From JARKQH01 sp964631605 (GTDB lineage Bacteria; Verrucomicrobiota; Verrucomicrobiia; Limisphaerales; UBA8199), in contig CAZVYG010000050.1 in assembly GCA_964631605.1 (NCBI GenBank), positions 1 to 38,518 on the forward strand: a stretch of DNA of 38,518 nt, given 5' to 3'. How positions within the stretch are numbered: position 1 is the stretch's first letter; every line of letters starts with the position of its first letter. Of this stretch, positions 26,539 through 35,158 are shown piece by piece. The translations under genes and the position numbers were made by a program. The notes below the pieces were generated by a model. The model was not told the origin of the DNA and did no database searches. It saw only the letters and a list, made by a program, of their open reading frames with translations.

Positions 26539-26568
26539 ACTATGCCTCAAAAACGCTTTACGGGTCAA
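26539..26568 (-). promoter_or_regulatory. Candidate promoter of the large secreted protein gene
   Basis: On the minus strand TTGACC (26563-26568) precedes CATAGT (26539-26544) by 18 bp, about 45 bp before the ATG at 26495. A second TTGACT overlaps just upstream. The -10 matches four of six consensus bases. Confidence 0.4.
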
Positions 26569-26611
26569 GTCAATTCAGGGGACGTGACTGGTTACAAACT
26601 GGTGACAAACC

Positions 26612-28678
26612 TCAGGACTCTCGAAGCGGAAGTTGTGACCTGTAAAGTTCCAGCCGACGGCGTGTTCTTTCCAGCAACTCCTTGAGCCCCAAGACCTCCG
26701 CATTCCGGACAAGCTCCTCCGCCGTGGCGACCGCCTGGGCGAAATCCCCCACTTCGGCATAGGCTGCCGCCAGTGTGCTCAACATCCAGACGTTTGTTCG
26801 CTGCGTCAGGCCGCACGCTTCCTCAGCCAGATGCAGGGCTTCAGGGCCGTTGCGGATGGCGGGATCGGGATTGGTAGCCAGTATCCAAGCCAGGTTGTTC
26901 ATTACCTCCGGCCATTCCGCTTTAAGTTCCAGCGCCCGCCGGTATTCGCCGACCGCCTCCCGATTGCGCCCCTGGCGATGGTGAATCTCGCCCAGATTCT
27001 GACGGGCCTCGGCATTCCTCGGATCGGCAGCCAAAGCCGCTTCAAGGCAAGTCCGCGCCTCATCCAGTTGATTGCTTTCGGTCAGGGCCTTCGCCAGGGT
27101 TACCTGCGCATCCACATACCCCGGACGCCCGCGCAGGGCCGCCCGACAGTGAGCAATCGTCTCGCCCAAATAGTCTCTCGTCAAAACGCCGGGACCAGCG
27201 CCACCCGCCGGGGCAGTCGGCCCGTTCCCGCTCCCCCTGGTTTGAGCCTCTGGCAAAGTCGGCGCAGCTCCACCCGACCCTCGCTGGAGGGTTTGGTATC
27301 GGTGCATGGCCAGCAAGGCCAGATTGTAATGGGCCACCCAATTGCCGCGAGTTACGGAAGCCGCATGGGTGAAAAGGGTTTCCGTGTTAGCCCAAATCCG
27401 GCTCTGCAGCCAGGCTTGGGTTCCGCATGCCGCCAACGCCGCAGCCGCGGCCAAAACTGCCAGTGGACGAGGCAGCTTCTTGAAGGCAGCCCACTCCCCG
27501 CACGCCCAGACCACGGCTATGAACAGGCCAATCGAAGGCAGGTAAGTGTAACGATCGGCCATGGACTGAACCCCAACCTGCACCAGTCCAAGGACGGGGA
27601 CAAGCATCCCAAGGAACCAAAGCCAACCCACCCCCAACCACGGATGCCGGCGCCCCGACCCGACCACTAGAAACGTCAGTGCTACAATCGCCAGCGCCGC
27701 CATCAGAACGACCGCCGTCGGCCATCGGCCCGGATGGGGATAAAAAACCGCCAGGTCTGCCGGCCAAAAGGTCTTTCCCAAATAGCGCGCGCACGCCACG
27801 GCGGCGTTGGCCAGCCGGAGCGAAAAGGGCAGACCTGCGAAATAGACCTTGGCCGGGGCTTGCGCCTGGAACGTGATCGCGGCGGAGATTCCTGAGAGCA
27901 CCAAAAAAGGCACCTTCTCGATTAACAGTCGAACGATCGTCTTCCCCTCGGTCCCCCGACCCGCGCCTCCCAGGCGGCCCAGCGGCCAGTAATCCATTAG
28001 TAAGAGGACAAAAGGAAGCGTTACCACCATCGGCTTGCTCATCAGGCCCGCTGCGTGGCCCGCCAGGGCCAGGCAGTAAAACACCGCTGACCGGAAGTCG
28101 CATCCAGTTCCGGCCGGCTCAGCATTCCCTGCGCGACCCAGACGGTCTCTGGCACAGCGACTCGGGAAGACAAACCGGGTGTAAGCCAGAAGCGCGAGGA
28201 GGAAAAAGAAGCCACTTAGCACGTCCTTGCGCTCCGCAACCCAGGCAACGGACTCCACTCGGAGCGGGTGAAGCGCAAAAAGGCCGGCCACCAGGAAGCT
28301 GCGACCGGTTCGGCGGGTCACGCGGTTCAGAAGGGTGAAAAGCAGCACGGCGTTGGCGGCGTGCAACAACAAACTGCTCAGATGATGGCCTGCGGGATCC
28401 AGCCCAAACAACTCAACATCCAAGGCATGGGAAATCCAGGTCAGGGGATGCCAGTTCGCCGCGTAAGCCGCGCCAAAAGCCCACCGGATGCTCTGCCAGG
28501 TCAGCCCGCTCTGGATGTGGGGGTTCTGCGTGACATAATCCTGATCATCGTATTGAACGAAATCATTTCCAAGCGTTGGCCAGAAACAGGCCAATGTCGC
28601 CAAGCCCAGCGCCACGCCTGGCAGGACGGTGCGCCAGACACTCGCGGTTGACTGCGATTGACAGGTAGCTTTCTGCAC
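26612..28678 (-). CDS. TMTC-like multi-pass membrane protein with C-terminal TPRs
   Basis: The product is 688 residues. The N-terminal 440 residues are a multi-pass membrane domain of the GT-C fold. FVQYDDQDYVTQNPHI has the acidic pair typical of protein O-mannosyltransferases. WHPLTWISH, LLHAANAVLLF, and FALHPLRVESVAWVAERKDV closely resemble the TMTC/DUF1736 group. LPFVLLLMDYWPLGR and QSMADRYTYLPSIGLFI follow. Residues of about 440-680 hold tetratricopeptide repeats (AHYNLALLAMHR, VTLAKALTESNQLDEARTCL, NLGEIHHRQGRNREAVGEYR). TMTC relatives transfer mannose from a lipid carrier to protein; in bacteria the substrate is unproven. The GTG start is supported by GGGAG 6 bases upstream. It lies downstream of a pseudopilin gene on the same strand. 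Confidence 0.85.
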   Translation of the reverse strand: MQKATCQSQSTASVWRTVLPGVALGLATLACFWPTLGNDFVQYDDQDYVTQNPHIQSGLTWQSIRWAFGAAYAANWHPLTWISHALDVELFGLDPAGHHLSSLLLHAANAVLLFTLLNRVTRRTGRSFLVAGLFALHPLRVESVAWVAERKDVLSGFFFLLALLAYTRFVFPSRCARDRLGRAGNAEPAGTGCDFRSAVFYCLALAGHAAGLMSKPMVVTLPFVLLLMDYWPLGRLGGAGRGTEGKTIVRLLIEKVPFLVLSGISAAITFQAQAPAKVYFAGLPFSLRLANAAVACARYLGKTFWPADLAVFYPHPGRWPTAVVLMAALAIVALTFLVVGSGRRHPWLGVGWLWFLGMLVPVLGLVQVGVQSMADRYTYLPSIGLFIAVVWACGEWAAFKKLPRPLAVLAAAAALAACGTQAWLQSRIWANTETLFTHAASVTRGNWVAHYNLALLAMHRYQTLQRGSGGAAPTLPEAQTRGSGNGPTAPAGGAGPGVLTRDYLGETIAHCRAALRGRPGYVDAQVTLAKALTESNQLDEARTCLEAALAADPRNAEARQNLGEIHHRQGRNREAVGEYRRALELKAEWPEVMNNLAWILATNPDPAIRNGPEALHLAEEACGLTQRTNVWMLSTLAAAYAEVGDFAQAVATAEELVRNAEVLGLKELLERTRRRLELYRSQLPLRES

Positions 28679-28886
28679 CAGGCTCCCAGTGTACTATCTT
28701 TGCCTCCATCTGGCACGCCCAACCGAAATCATCCATTCCCCCGCGGCGGAACGACGCGAAAGAATCGCTGCTTGTTACGGCAGCCACCGCTCACGCCGCC
28801 CGGCGCCGCCCGCACCGCTGGTCAGGTGCGCGAAGAACCGTCCCGCACTCCAAGGATGACGCGGCGTGGGCCGGACTGCCGGGCGC

Positions 28887-29657
28887 TTAGAACGGAGTTC
28901 GGCGAGGCTTCACACTCGCGTCAAAAAACAAGGCATTGCGCAGCGCCGGCTGAATCGAGCCATGGACCGGCTGCTTGGCGATGTAGTCAATGTAAGTTGC
29001 CGAGGTTATGCCCAGCCCGGTCAGAAACTGCCGGTCGCAATCGGTTATCGCCCAGTTGTCCGAGGGCCGGCGAATCGAAGACAGCCGCTTGGGTGTGCCC
29101 AGCGGGGGCGGGTTGCCATCGGGCCGGCCAAAAGGATAAATCACCACGTCCGGCGGGGGCCCGGGATCATTCGTCACGCTGGATTGGGAGAAATAGGTAA
29201 TCGGCACGTAAAGCGGCGGATTGGGCTTCACATTGGGAAGAACCCGATACGCCGCGGGGCAGATGGTCACCGCCGCGGTGCGCACTTGCGAGGACGGCGC
29301 GGGCAGGCTCAGGTAGCTGGTCAGTTGGGCAACCAGCGAACCCTCATACTTGTCCCCAAACCGCCAATCCCCCGACGCCACGTTCGGGTATTTGTCCACA
29401 TACGTAAAAAAGATTCCCGTCCACGCGGGTCCGGGCAGGAAGTCGCGATTGTCATGGGTGTACATGTTGATCGCGTAAGCGAACTGCTTGAGATTGCTGG
29501 TGCAATGGATTTGCAGCGCCTTTTGCTTCGCCTTGGCCAATGCCGGCAGCAGCATCGCCGCCAGAATGGCGATGATGGCAATAACCACGAGCAGTTCAAT
29601 CAGGGTAAAGGCCTGTTCCGGGGCCCGCCGTGGGGGAGACTGATTCCGATCACACAT
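28887..29657 (-). CDS. Pseudopilin with prepilin-type N-terminal methylation motif
   Basis: This 256-residue pilin-like protein has a leader of 16 residues (MCDRNQSPPRRAPEQA), the FTLIELLVVIAIIAIL signature, then LPALAKAKQKALQIHCTSNLKQFAYAINMYTHDN. The C-terminus (PVHGSIQPALRNALFFDASV) keeps the histidine and the final FFDAS turn, but the DG pair is changed. AGGA lies about 9 bases upstream of the ATG. Unlike the other three pseudopilins it has no secreted beta-sandwich partner. It is divergent from a Wzy_C/O-antigen-ligase-like gene and lies 208 bp upstream of the TMTC-like gene, so it may belong with glycosylation functions. Confidence 0.88.
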   Translation of the reverse strand: MCDRNQSPPRRAPEQAFTLIELLVVIAIIAILAAMLLPALAKAKQKALQIHCTSNLKQFAYAINMYTHDNRDFLPGPAWTGIFFTYVDKYPNVASGDWRFGDKYEGSLVAQLTSYLSLPAPSSQVRTAAVTICPAAYRVLPNVKPNPPLYVPITYFSQSSVTNDPGPPPDVVIYPFGRPDGNPPPLGTPKRLSSIRRPSDNWAITDCDRQFLTGLGITSATYIDYIAKQPVHGSIQPALRNALFFDASVKPRRTPF

Positions 29658-29760
29658 AAGAGTCCTGCGTTCTTGTTTTAGGTTGACAGACTTTCAGCCC
29701 CTTTTCAACCAGAAAAACAGCCCGTGATGCCTCCGCCCTGCCGTACTCGGGAAATCGCCC

Positions 29761-31743
29761 GTGCGGACAATTCGCGTGACGGCGCGCGGCGGGTGGCATA
29801 GGCTGCTTCGGCTGATGGATCGTGAACGGATTGATGGCTGGTGTGAGCGCGGCATCCTGGCGTTGGTGCTGGGCATTCTGGTGTTTGGTCCCCTGGCCAT
29901 GGGGGCAGTCGGCGCCTTCGAGTTCCTGGTCCTGCAGGCGCTTGCGGTCGGTGTGCTGGTGCTGTGGACCGTCCGCCTGTGGGTCCATGAGCGGCCGAAG
30001 CTCTTGTGGCCGCCCATCGGGTGGGCGGTGCTGGCGTTTGCGGGTTATGCCATTGCCCGCTATTTGACCGCCGATATCGAGTACCTCGCCCGCCAGGAAC
30101 TCATCCGCGTCTTAATCTACGCCTTCCTGTTCTTTGCCATCCTCAACAACCTCCACCGGCAGGAATCCACCACCGTCATCAGCTTCACCCTCGTCTTCCT
30201 GGCCATGGCCATCGCGGGCTACGCGGTTTATCAATACGCCACCGGCTCGGACCGGGTCTGGCATCTGGTCAAGCCCTACCAGGGCCGGGGCTCGGGTACT
30301 TACATTTGCCCGAATCATTTGGGTGGGTTCCTCGAAATGCTCCTGCCGCTGGCATTGGCTTACACTTTGACCGGCCGGCTCAAACCCGTAACCCGGGTCT
30401 TGATGGGCTACGCCGCCCTGGTCATGACCGCCGGCATCGTCGCGACGGTTTCCCGCGGGAGCTGGCTGGCGACCGGCTTTGCTCTCACGTTGTTGTTTGG
30501 GGTGCTGGCGTTGCTGCGGCGATATCGCCTTCCCGCCGCCGCGTTGCTCGTGTTGTTGGTGGCGGGACTGGTGGTCTTTGTCCCTCGCAGCTTCACGTTC
30601 CAAAGCCGGGCGCGGCAGTTGATGGCGGGCGATAGCCAGGTCCGCGACGACCTCCGGTTTGCCCTCTGGCAGCCGGCGCTGCGCATGTGGCAGGATCACC
30701 CGTGGTGGGGCGTTGGGCCCGCTCACTTCGACGCCCGGTTCGGCCAATACCGCCCGGACAAGGTCCAGATGCGGCCGGACCGCGTGCACAATGACTACTT
30801 GAACACGCTCGCCGACTGGGGAGTGGTTGGAGCCGGTCTGGTGGCCACGGCGGTGGGGTTGCTGGCCTGGGGCGTGGCGCGCACCTGGCGGGGGGTCCGC
30901 GTCTCGAATGCGGACATTGGCCCCCGCAATGGCAGCAACAAGTTCGCTTTCGTCATTGGCTCGGCCGCCGGTCTGGCCGCGATTCTGGCCCATTCGGTGG
31001 TGGACTTCAACATGCACATCCCCGCCAATGCCATCCTCGCCCTCACGCTCATGGCCCTGCTGAGCGCCCACTTGCGCTTCGCCAGCGACCGGTTCTGGGT
31101 GTCCGCGCGCTACGGCATCAAAACTCTCGCCACCCTCTGTCTTCTGACCGGCGCGGCCTGGCTCGCGCTCCAGGGCTGGCGCCGCGGCGTCGAATCCGCC
31201 TGGCTGCGCCAGGCCGACCGCGCCGAAAAATTCTCCCCCGCCCAGGTCCAGCTCTTGAAACGCGCGCTGGCGGTCGAGCCCAACAATTTCGACACCACTT
31301 ATGAGCTCGCCGAAGCCCTCCGCCGCCAAAGCCAGGAAGGCGGCCAGTTTTACGAAGGCCTGGAAGGCGTCACCTACGCGGATTTGGCCCGCGAATCCCT
31401 CGCCTGGTTCGAGCGCGGCGCGCAACTCAACCCGTGGGACGCGCGCAACTTTCTGGGCGCGGGCTGGTGCCTGGATTGGCTGAAGCGCCATGAGGAGGCC
31501 CGCGCGCGCTTCAACCGCGCGCTCGAACTCGAGCCCAACAGCTATCTCGTCATGAACTACCTCGGCCTCCATTACGTCGAAACGGGCAACTACGCCGCGG
31601 CTCGGACCTGTTTCGAGCGGGCGTTGCGGCTGGAATGGCGCGAAAATGACACCGCCCGAAATTACCTCGCCATCGTGAACAACCGGCTGTTGGAGGCCGC
31701 CGAAGGGGGGCTGGGCGCGAAATTGAGAAATCCGGCGCCCTGA
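29761..31743 (+). CDS. O-antigen ligase/PglL-like membrane protein with C-terminal TPRs
   Basis: This is a 660-residue protein. About the first 450 residues are multi-pass membrane sequence with features of the Wzy_C (PF04932) family. VATVSRGSWLA carries the conserved Arg (about R232). A periplasmic loop contains DDLRFALWQPALRMWQDHP and GVGPAHF, then RVHNDYLNTLADWGVVGAG with His343, equivalent to the catalytic-loop histidine. AHSVVDFNMHIPAN follows. The last 180 residues contain TPR-like repeats (LLKRALAVEPNNFDTTYELA; ARFNRALELEPNSYLVMNYL). Wzy_C enzymes polymerise or transfer lipid-linked glycans, either to lipid A or, for PglL/PilO, to pilin. The start is GTG 29761 with a weak GGGAA upstream; ATG 29815 is a possible alternative. 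Confidence 0.87.
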   Translation: MRTIRVTARGGWHRLLRLMDRERIDGWCERGILALVLGILVFGPLAMGAVGAFEFLVLQALAVGVLVLWTVRLWVHERPKLLWPPIGWAVLAFAGYAIARYLTADIEYLARQELIRVLIYAFLFFAILNNLHRQESTTVISFTLVFLAMAIAGYAVYQYATGSDRVWHLVKPYQGRGSGTYICPNHLGGFLEMLLPLALAYTLTGRLKPVTRVLMGYAALVMTAGIVATVSRGSWLATGFALTLLFGVLALLRRYRLPAAALLVLLVAGLVVFVPRSFTFQSRARQLMAGDSQVRDDLRFALWQPALRMWQDHPWWGVGPAHFDARFGQYRPDKVQMRPDRVHNDYLNTLADWGVVGAGLVATAVGLLAWGVARTWRGVRVSNADIGPRNGSNKFAFVIGSAAGLAAILAHSVVDFNMHIPANAILALTLMALLSAHLRFASDRFWVSARYGIKTLATLCLLTGAAWLALQGWRRGVESAWLRQADRAEKFSPAQVQLLKRALAVEPNNFDTTYELAEALRRQSQEGGQFYEGLEGVTYADLARESLAWFERGAQLNPWDARNFLGAGWCLDWLKRHEEARARFNRALELEPNSYLVMNYLGLHYVETGNYAAARTCFERALRLEWRENDTARNYLAIVNNRLLEAAEGGLGAKLRNPAP

Positions 31744-31834
31744 CCGGGAATTGGCCCGATATATGCGGTCAAGAATCGCGTAATGCGGGGTTTTTGTGCC
31801 GGATGGCGGCCCCAAAAAAAATTTCGATTACCCG

Positions 31835-31862
31835 TTGACAACCAACGACCCCCGCTTAGAAT
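31835..31862 (+). promoter_or_regulatory. Sigma-70-type promoter of the FecR-domain gene
   Basis: A consensus TTGACA (31835-31840) is followed after 16 bp by TAGAAT (31857-31862, five of six matches). This predicts a start near 31870 and a 40-nt leader with AGGAG at 31900-31904 before the ATG at 31910. It is the best promoter seen in the window. Confidence 0.78.
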
Positions 31863-31909
31863 TCGATTAAACGATGCAACAAACTGCAGTTCAGATTCCA
31901 GGAGCAAAT

Positions 31910-32761
31910 ATGAAAAGAACGCGAAGCTTACTCAATGGCTTGGTTGCATGCGGAGTTGCGCTGGCGATGGTATCCACGCTGGCCGCCCAATCGGCGATGG
32001 AAGGCGCAGCTAAGGTTGTCCGCATCAAGGGTTCCGCCCGTTACACCACCGGCAAGGGCGCTTGGCAGCCCCTCAAAGTCGGTGCGGTGCTGCGGCCGGG
32101 CACGGTCATCCAGACCAGCACGGACAAGGGTTCCTATGTGGACTTGGTCCTCGGCGATGGCGAAGGGGTCATGCCCCGTCCCGTCGCGTATAATCCCACC
32201 GCTCCTTCCTCCTCCGCCTCGGTGTCCTACCTCCCTCGCAGTGAGCAAAACACGGTGCGGGTGATGGAGAACACGGTGCTGGGCATTGACAAGCTTTCGA
32301 CGCTGCAAACCGGCGCTGATGTGGTGACCGACACCCAGCTCGATCTCAAGGCCGGCCGCATCATGGGCAATGTGAAAAAGATGTCCGCCGCCTCGAAATA
32401 CGAAATCAAGCTGCCCAATGGCGTGGCTGGCATTCGCGGCACCTTCTACGACATCACCGCCGACGGCATTATCCGGGTGATCACCGGCTCGGTGGTTGTA
32501 GCCACGGTCAGTGCCGATGGCACGGTGGTGACCCAGGTGGTCAACGCCGGCCAGCAATACGACGCCCGCACCGGCCAGATCAGCCCCATCTCCCAGGCCG
32601 TGATGAAGGAAATCGAGCCGGTCATTCCCACCGGCCCCGCCCAGGCCGCCATGCCCACCAGCTATAAAGTCGGACCGGAGATCGAATATGTCTCCCCGAC
32701 CCGCGGCAAGCCGTGGTGGGTGCCGGGTCCGCCCCCGGTGGTTCCGCCGCCGCGGCCTTGA
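31910..32761 (+). CDS. Exported FecR-domain protein
   Basis: The product is 283 residues with a signal peptide (LLNGLVACGVALAMVSTLAAQ). The FecR beta-domain covers residues of about 30-200: KVVRIKGSARYTTGKGAWQP, VGAVLRPGTVIQT, VDLVLGDG, NTVLGIDKLS, and the hallmark YEIKLPNGVAGIRGTFYDI. The C-terminal 50 residues are proline-rich (PGPPPVVPPPRP), perhaps a flexible linker. The domain is periplasmic and in bacteria lacking a FecI/FecA context it is often found beside CHASE2 sensors, as here. AGGAG lies 5 bases before the ATG; the ORF extends upstream to 31874 but the ribosome binding site and signal peptide fix the start. A strong promoter and a strong terminator bracket the gene. Confidence 0.9.
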   Translation: MKRTRSLLNGLVACGVALAMVSTLAAQSAMEGAAKVVRIKGSARYTTGKGAWQPLKVGAVLRPGTVIQTSTDKGSYVDLVLGDGEGVMPRPVAYNPTAPSSSASVSYLPRSEQNTVRVMENTVLGIDKLSTLQTGADVVTDTQLDLKAGRIMGNVKKMSAASKYEIKLPNGVAGIRGTFYDITADGIIRVITGSVVVATVSADGTVVTQVVNAGQQYDARTGQISPISQAVMKEIEPVIPTGPAQAAMPTSYKVGPEIEYVSPTRGKPWWVPGPPPVVPPPRP

Positions 32762-32783
32762 CCCTCGGTCAAACCCTTTTCCC

Positions 32784-32817
32784 AACCAGAGCAGCCTTGT
32801 GTTGCTCTGGTTTTTTT
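32784..32817 (+). terminator. Intrinsic terminator between fecR-like gene and cyclase gene
   Basis: AACCAGAGCA (32784-32793) pairs perfectly with TGCTCTGGTT (32803-32812), with a 9-nt loop and a run of seven T (32811-32817). It begins 22 bases after the FecR stop and ends 15 bases before the GTG start of the CHASE2 cyclase, leaving no space for a separate promoter between them. Confidence 0.93.
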
Positions 32818-32832
32818 GTTTTCCTCCCGCTC

Positions 32833-35145
32833 GTGAAGGTCAAACCCTTCAAAAGTGTCCCTGCTTTAATCGTTGCCGGCGTTGTCCTGCTGGTGTGCCT
32901 GGCCAGGGTCCTCGACCTGGATTTCTTCCAACGCCTCGAACAGCTCACTTACGACATGCGCGTGCGGTCCGCGCTGCGTTTCCCCTCGGCGGTCGCCACC
33001 AACCTCGGTTTTGTCTTCATCAACGAAGAGAGCATCCGCGCGGTCGCCGACGGACGCCTTGGCTACCGGTTCGGACTCTATTGGCCGCGGCAGGTTTACG
33101 CACGCCTGGTTCACGAGCTCGCCGCCCAGGACGCCAAGGCCGTCGCCTTTGACGTCATCTTTGGCGAACTGCGCCCGGACCATCCTCCCGTCCAGTTGCG
33201 CGGAAACGCGACCATGGAGTCCGACGAGTTCTTCGCCCAGCAAATGCTCCTGGCCGGCAACGTCATCCTCGCCGTCACCCGCGAAGTCATTCCCCCGCCC
33301 CTGTTCCTCACCAACGCAATCGCGCGCGGCGATATCTCCACCGACAAAGACCCTGATGGCATCCTGCGCCGCGCCCGCGCCTTTCGCAGCTACCGCACCT
33401 GGCACCCGCTCTTCCGCCAGGTCGAAGCCGACCCTGAATACGGCGTGGACCTTCGCCGCGCGCGGGTCGAGCCTCGCCGCATCGTGCTGCCGCGAACGCA
33501 GGGCGACGATATCGTGATTCCACTGGATGAGAAGGGGGATTTTGAACTGGCGGACTTTGTCGGCGAGCATCTCCCCCCCGGCATGCCCCCCCAAGCAAAA
33601 CCGTTCACGGATGAAAGGATTTGGCACATGGGCGTCGTCCTCGCCGCGCGCGAGCTCGGCCTCGATCTCGAACGGGCGGACATAGACCTTGCCCGGGGAA
33701 AAATCACCTTGCCCGGCTCGGGCGACACCCAACGGATCATCCCTGTGGATGCCGAGGGTTATTTTTACATTGATTGGTGCCTCCCGCCGAATGATCCGCG
33801 CCTGACGCAGGAGGCCATTCACGACTTGCTCCTGCAGAACCGCCGCCGGCTGGACGGCCAAACCAATCTCCCGGCCCGTTGGCAGGGCAGGCTGGCAGTC
33901 GTCGGCTCCAGCGCCATGGGCAACGACCTCACCGACCGCGGCGCAACCCCCCTTGCGCCGGACATGCTGCTGGTGAGCAAACACTGGAACGTGGCCAACT
34001 CCCTCATCACTGGAAGATTTGTCCGCCGCGCTTCTCTGCCGGCCGAACTGGGCCTGATCATTGTACTGGGGCTGCTGGCGGCGTTCCTGACCTGGCGGTC
34101 CCACGCCCTGGTGGGCGCGCTGCTCGTTGCGCTCGCGGCGCTGGGCTACGGCCTGCTGGCAATTATTCTTTACATCCAGTGGCGTTACTGGCTGCCCCTG
34201 GCGCTCCCGCTCCTGGGCGCCATGCTCATGACCCACCTCTGCCTGGTCACCTGGCGGGTCCTTTTCGAGCAGGCCGAAAAACGGCGCGTCAAATCCATTT
34301 TCTCGACCATCGTTTCGCCCAAGATTGTCCAGGAATTGTTGCAGGCCAAATCGCTCGCCCTGGGCGGCGCCCGGCGCGAAATCACCGTCCTGTTCGCCGA
34401 CGTGCGGGGATTCACCGCCCTCACCGATGCCAGCCAGGAACAAGCCGCTCAACAAATCCTCAGCCGCCAGTTAAGCGGCGCCGCCGCCGAGGCCGTCTTC
34501 GATGAGCAGGCTCGCGACACGCTCCAAACGGTGAACCTCTACCTCGGTTTGGTCGCCGACACCATCATCAATCAGGACGGCACCCTGGACAAGTTTATCG
34601 GGGATTGCGTCATGGCCTTCTGGGGCGCGCCGGTCCCCAGCCCGCGGCATGCCTTGCAGTGCGTCCGCGCGGCCATTGACGCCCAACGCGCCGTGCACGA
34701 GCTCAATCAGCAGCGCGCCCGTGAAAACCAACGGCGCCAGCTCGAGAACCAGGCGCGCGCCGCCTCGGGCCAACCTCCGCTGCCGTTGCTGCCCATCCTG
34801 TGCCTGGGCACCGGCATCAACACCGGCCTGGCCACCGTCGGCCTCATGGGCGCCGAATCCAAGGCCGTTGTGCGGCAGGGCAATTATACGGTCTTTGGCC
34901 GCGAAGTGAATCTGGCCCAGCGCCTCGAAACCCTCTCGGGGCGCGCGCGCATTTACATCAGCCAAACCACCTTGAGCCACCTCCAGCGCGATGACCCCGC
35001 CCTCGCCGCCACCTGCATCGCCCTGCCGCCTGTCACGGTGAAAGGCATTCGCACCCCCGTCCAGATTTACGAAGTCCCGTGGCTGCCGCCTGGCGCCACC
35101 CAAACTCCCGATGACCTGGCCGAGCCGGCCAGCGCCGCCACCTGA
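32833..35145 (+). CDS. CHASE2-domain class III adenylate/guanylate cyclase
   Basis: The product is 770 residues. An N-terminal membrane helix (SVPALIVAGVVLLVCLARVL) leads into a periplasmic CHASE2 sensor (residues about 30-400; QLTYDMRVRSALR, FVFINEESIRAV, WPRQVYARLVHEL, AVAFDVIFGE). Three membrane helices follow (about 400-490), then a cytoplasmic class III cyclase domain with all key residues. These are D523 (LFADVRGF), K587 and D591 (DKFIGD), T686 (NYTVFG), and N693/R697 (NLAQRLE). The K...T pair favours ATP, so cAMP production is expected. It has an extra 25 or so residues between the metal motifs and a Gln/Arg-rich helix before LCLGTGINTG. GTG 32833 is chosen because the upstream in-frame ATG at 32713 lies inside the FecR gene and across the terminator. 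Confidence 0.9.
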   Translation: MKVKPFKSVPALIVAGVVLLVCLARVLDLDFFQRLEQLTYDMRVRSALRFPSAVATNLGFVFINEESIRAVADGRLGYRFGLYWPRQVYARLVHELAAQDAKAVAFDVIFGELRPDHPPVQLRGNATMESDEFFAQQMLLAGNVILAVTREVIPPPLFLTNAIARGDISTDKDPDGILRRARAFRSYRTWHPLFRQVEADPEYGVDLRRARVEPRRIVLPRTQGDDIVIPLDEKGDFELADFVGEHLPPGMPPQAKPFTDERIWHMGVVLAARELGLDLERADIDLARGKITLPGSGDTQRIIPVDAEGYFYIDWCLPPNDPRLTQEAIHDLLLQNRRRLDGQTNLPARWQGRLAVVGSSAMGNDLTDRGATPLAPDMLLVSKHWNVANSLITGRFVRRASLPAELGLIIVLGLLAAFLTWRSHALVGALLVALAALGYGLLAIILYIQWRYWLPLALPLLGAMLMTHLCLVTWRVLFEQAEKRRVKSIFSTIVSPKIVQELLQAKSLALGGARREITVLFADVRGFTALTDASQEQAAQQILSRQLSGAAAEAVFDEQARDTLQTVNLYLGLVADTIINQDGTLDKFIGDCVMAFWGAPVPSPRHALQCVRAAIDAQRAVHELNQQRARENQRRQLENQARAASGQPPLPLLPILCLGTGINTGLATVGLMGAESKAVVRQGNYTVFGREVNLAQRLETLSGRARIYISQTTLSHLQRDDPALAATCIALPPVTVKGIRTPVQIYEVPWLPPGATQTPDDLAEPASAAT

Positions 35146-35158
35146 GCCTCCCGGCCCC

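Noticed and set aside
29683..29735. TTGACA between the fourth pseudopilin and the Wzy_C gene as a promoter
   Set aside because: A good -35 hexamer, but no acceptable -10 lies 15-19 bp downstream.
32866..34455. A 529-codon open frame on the minus strand opposite the CHASE2 cyclase
   Set aside because: Composition-driven shadow of the cyclase frame; no signal, motif or start context.
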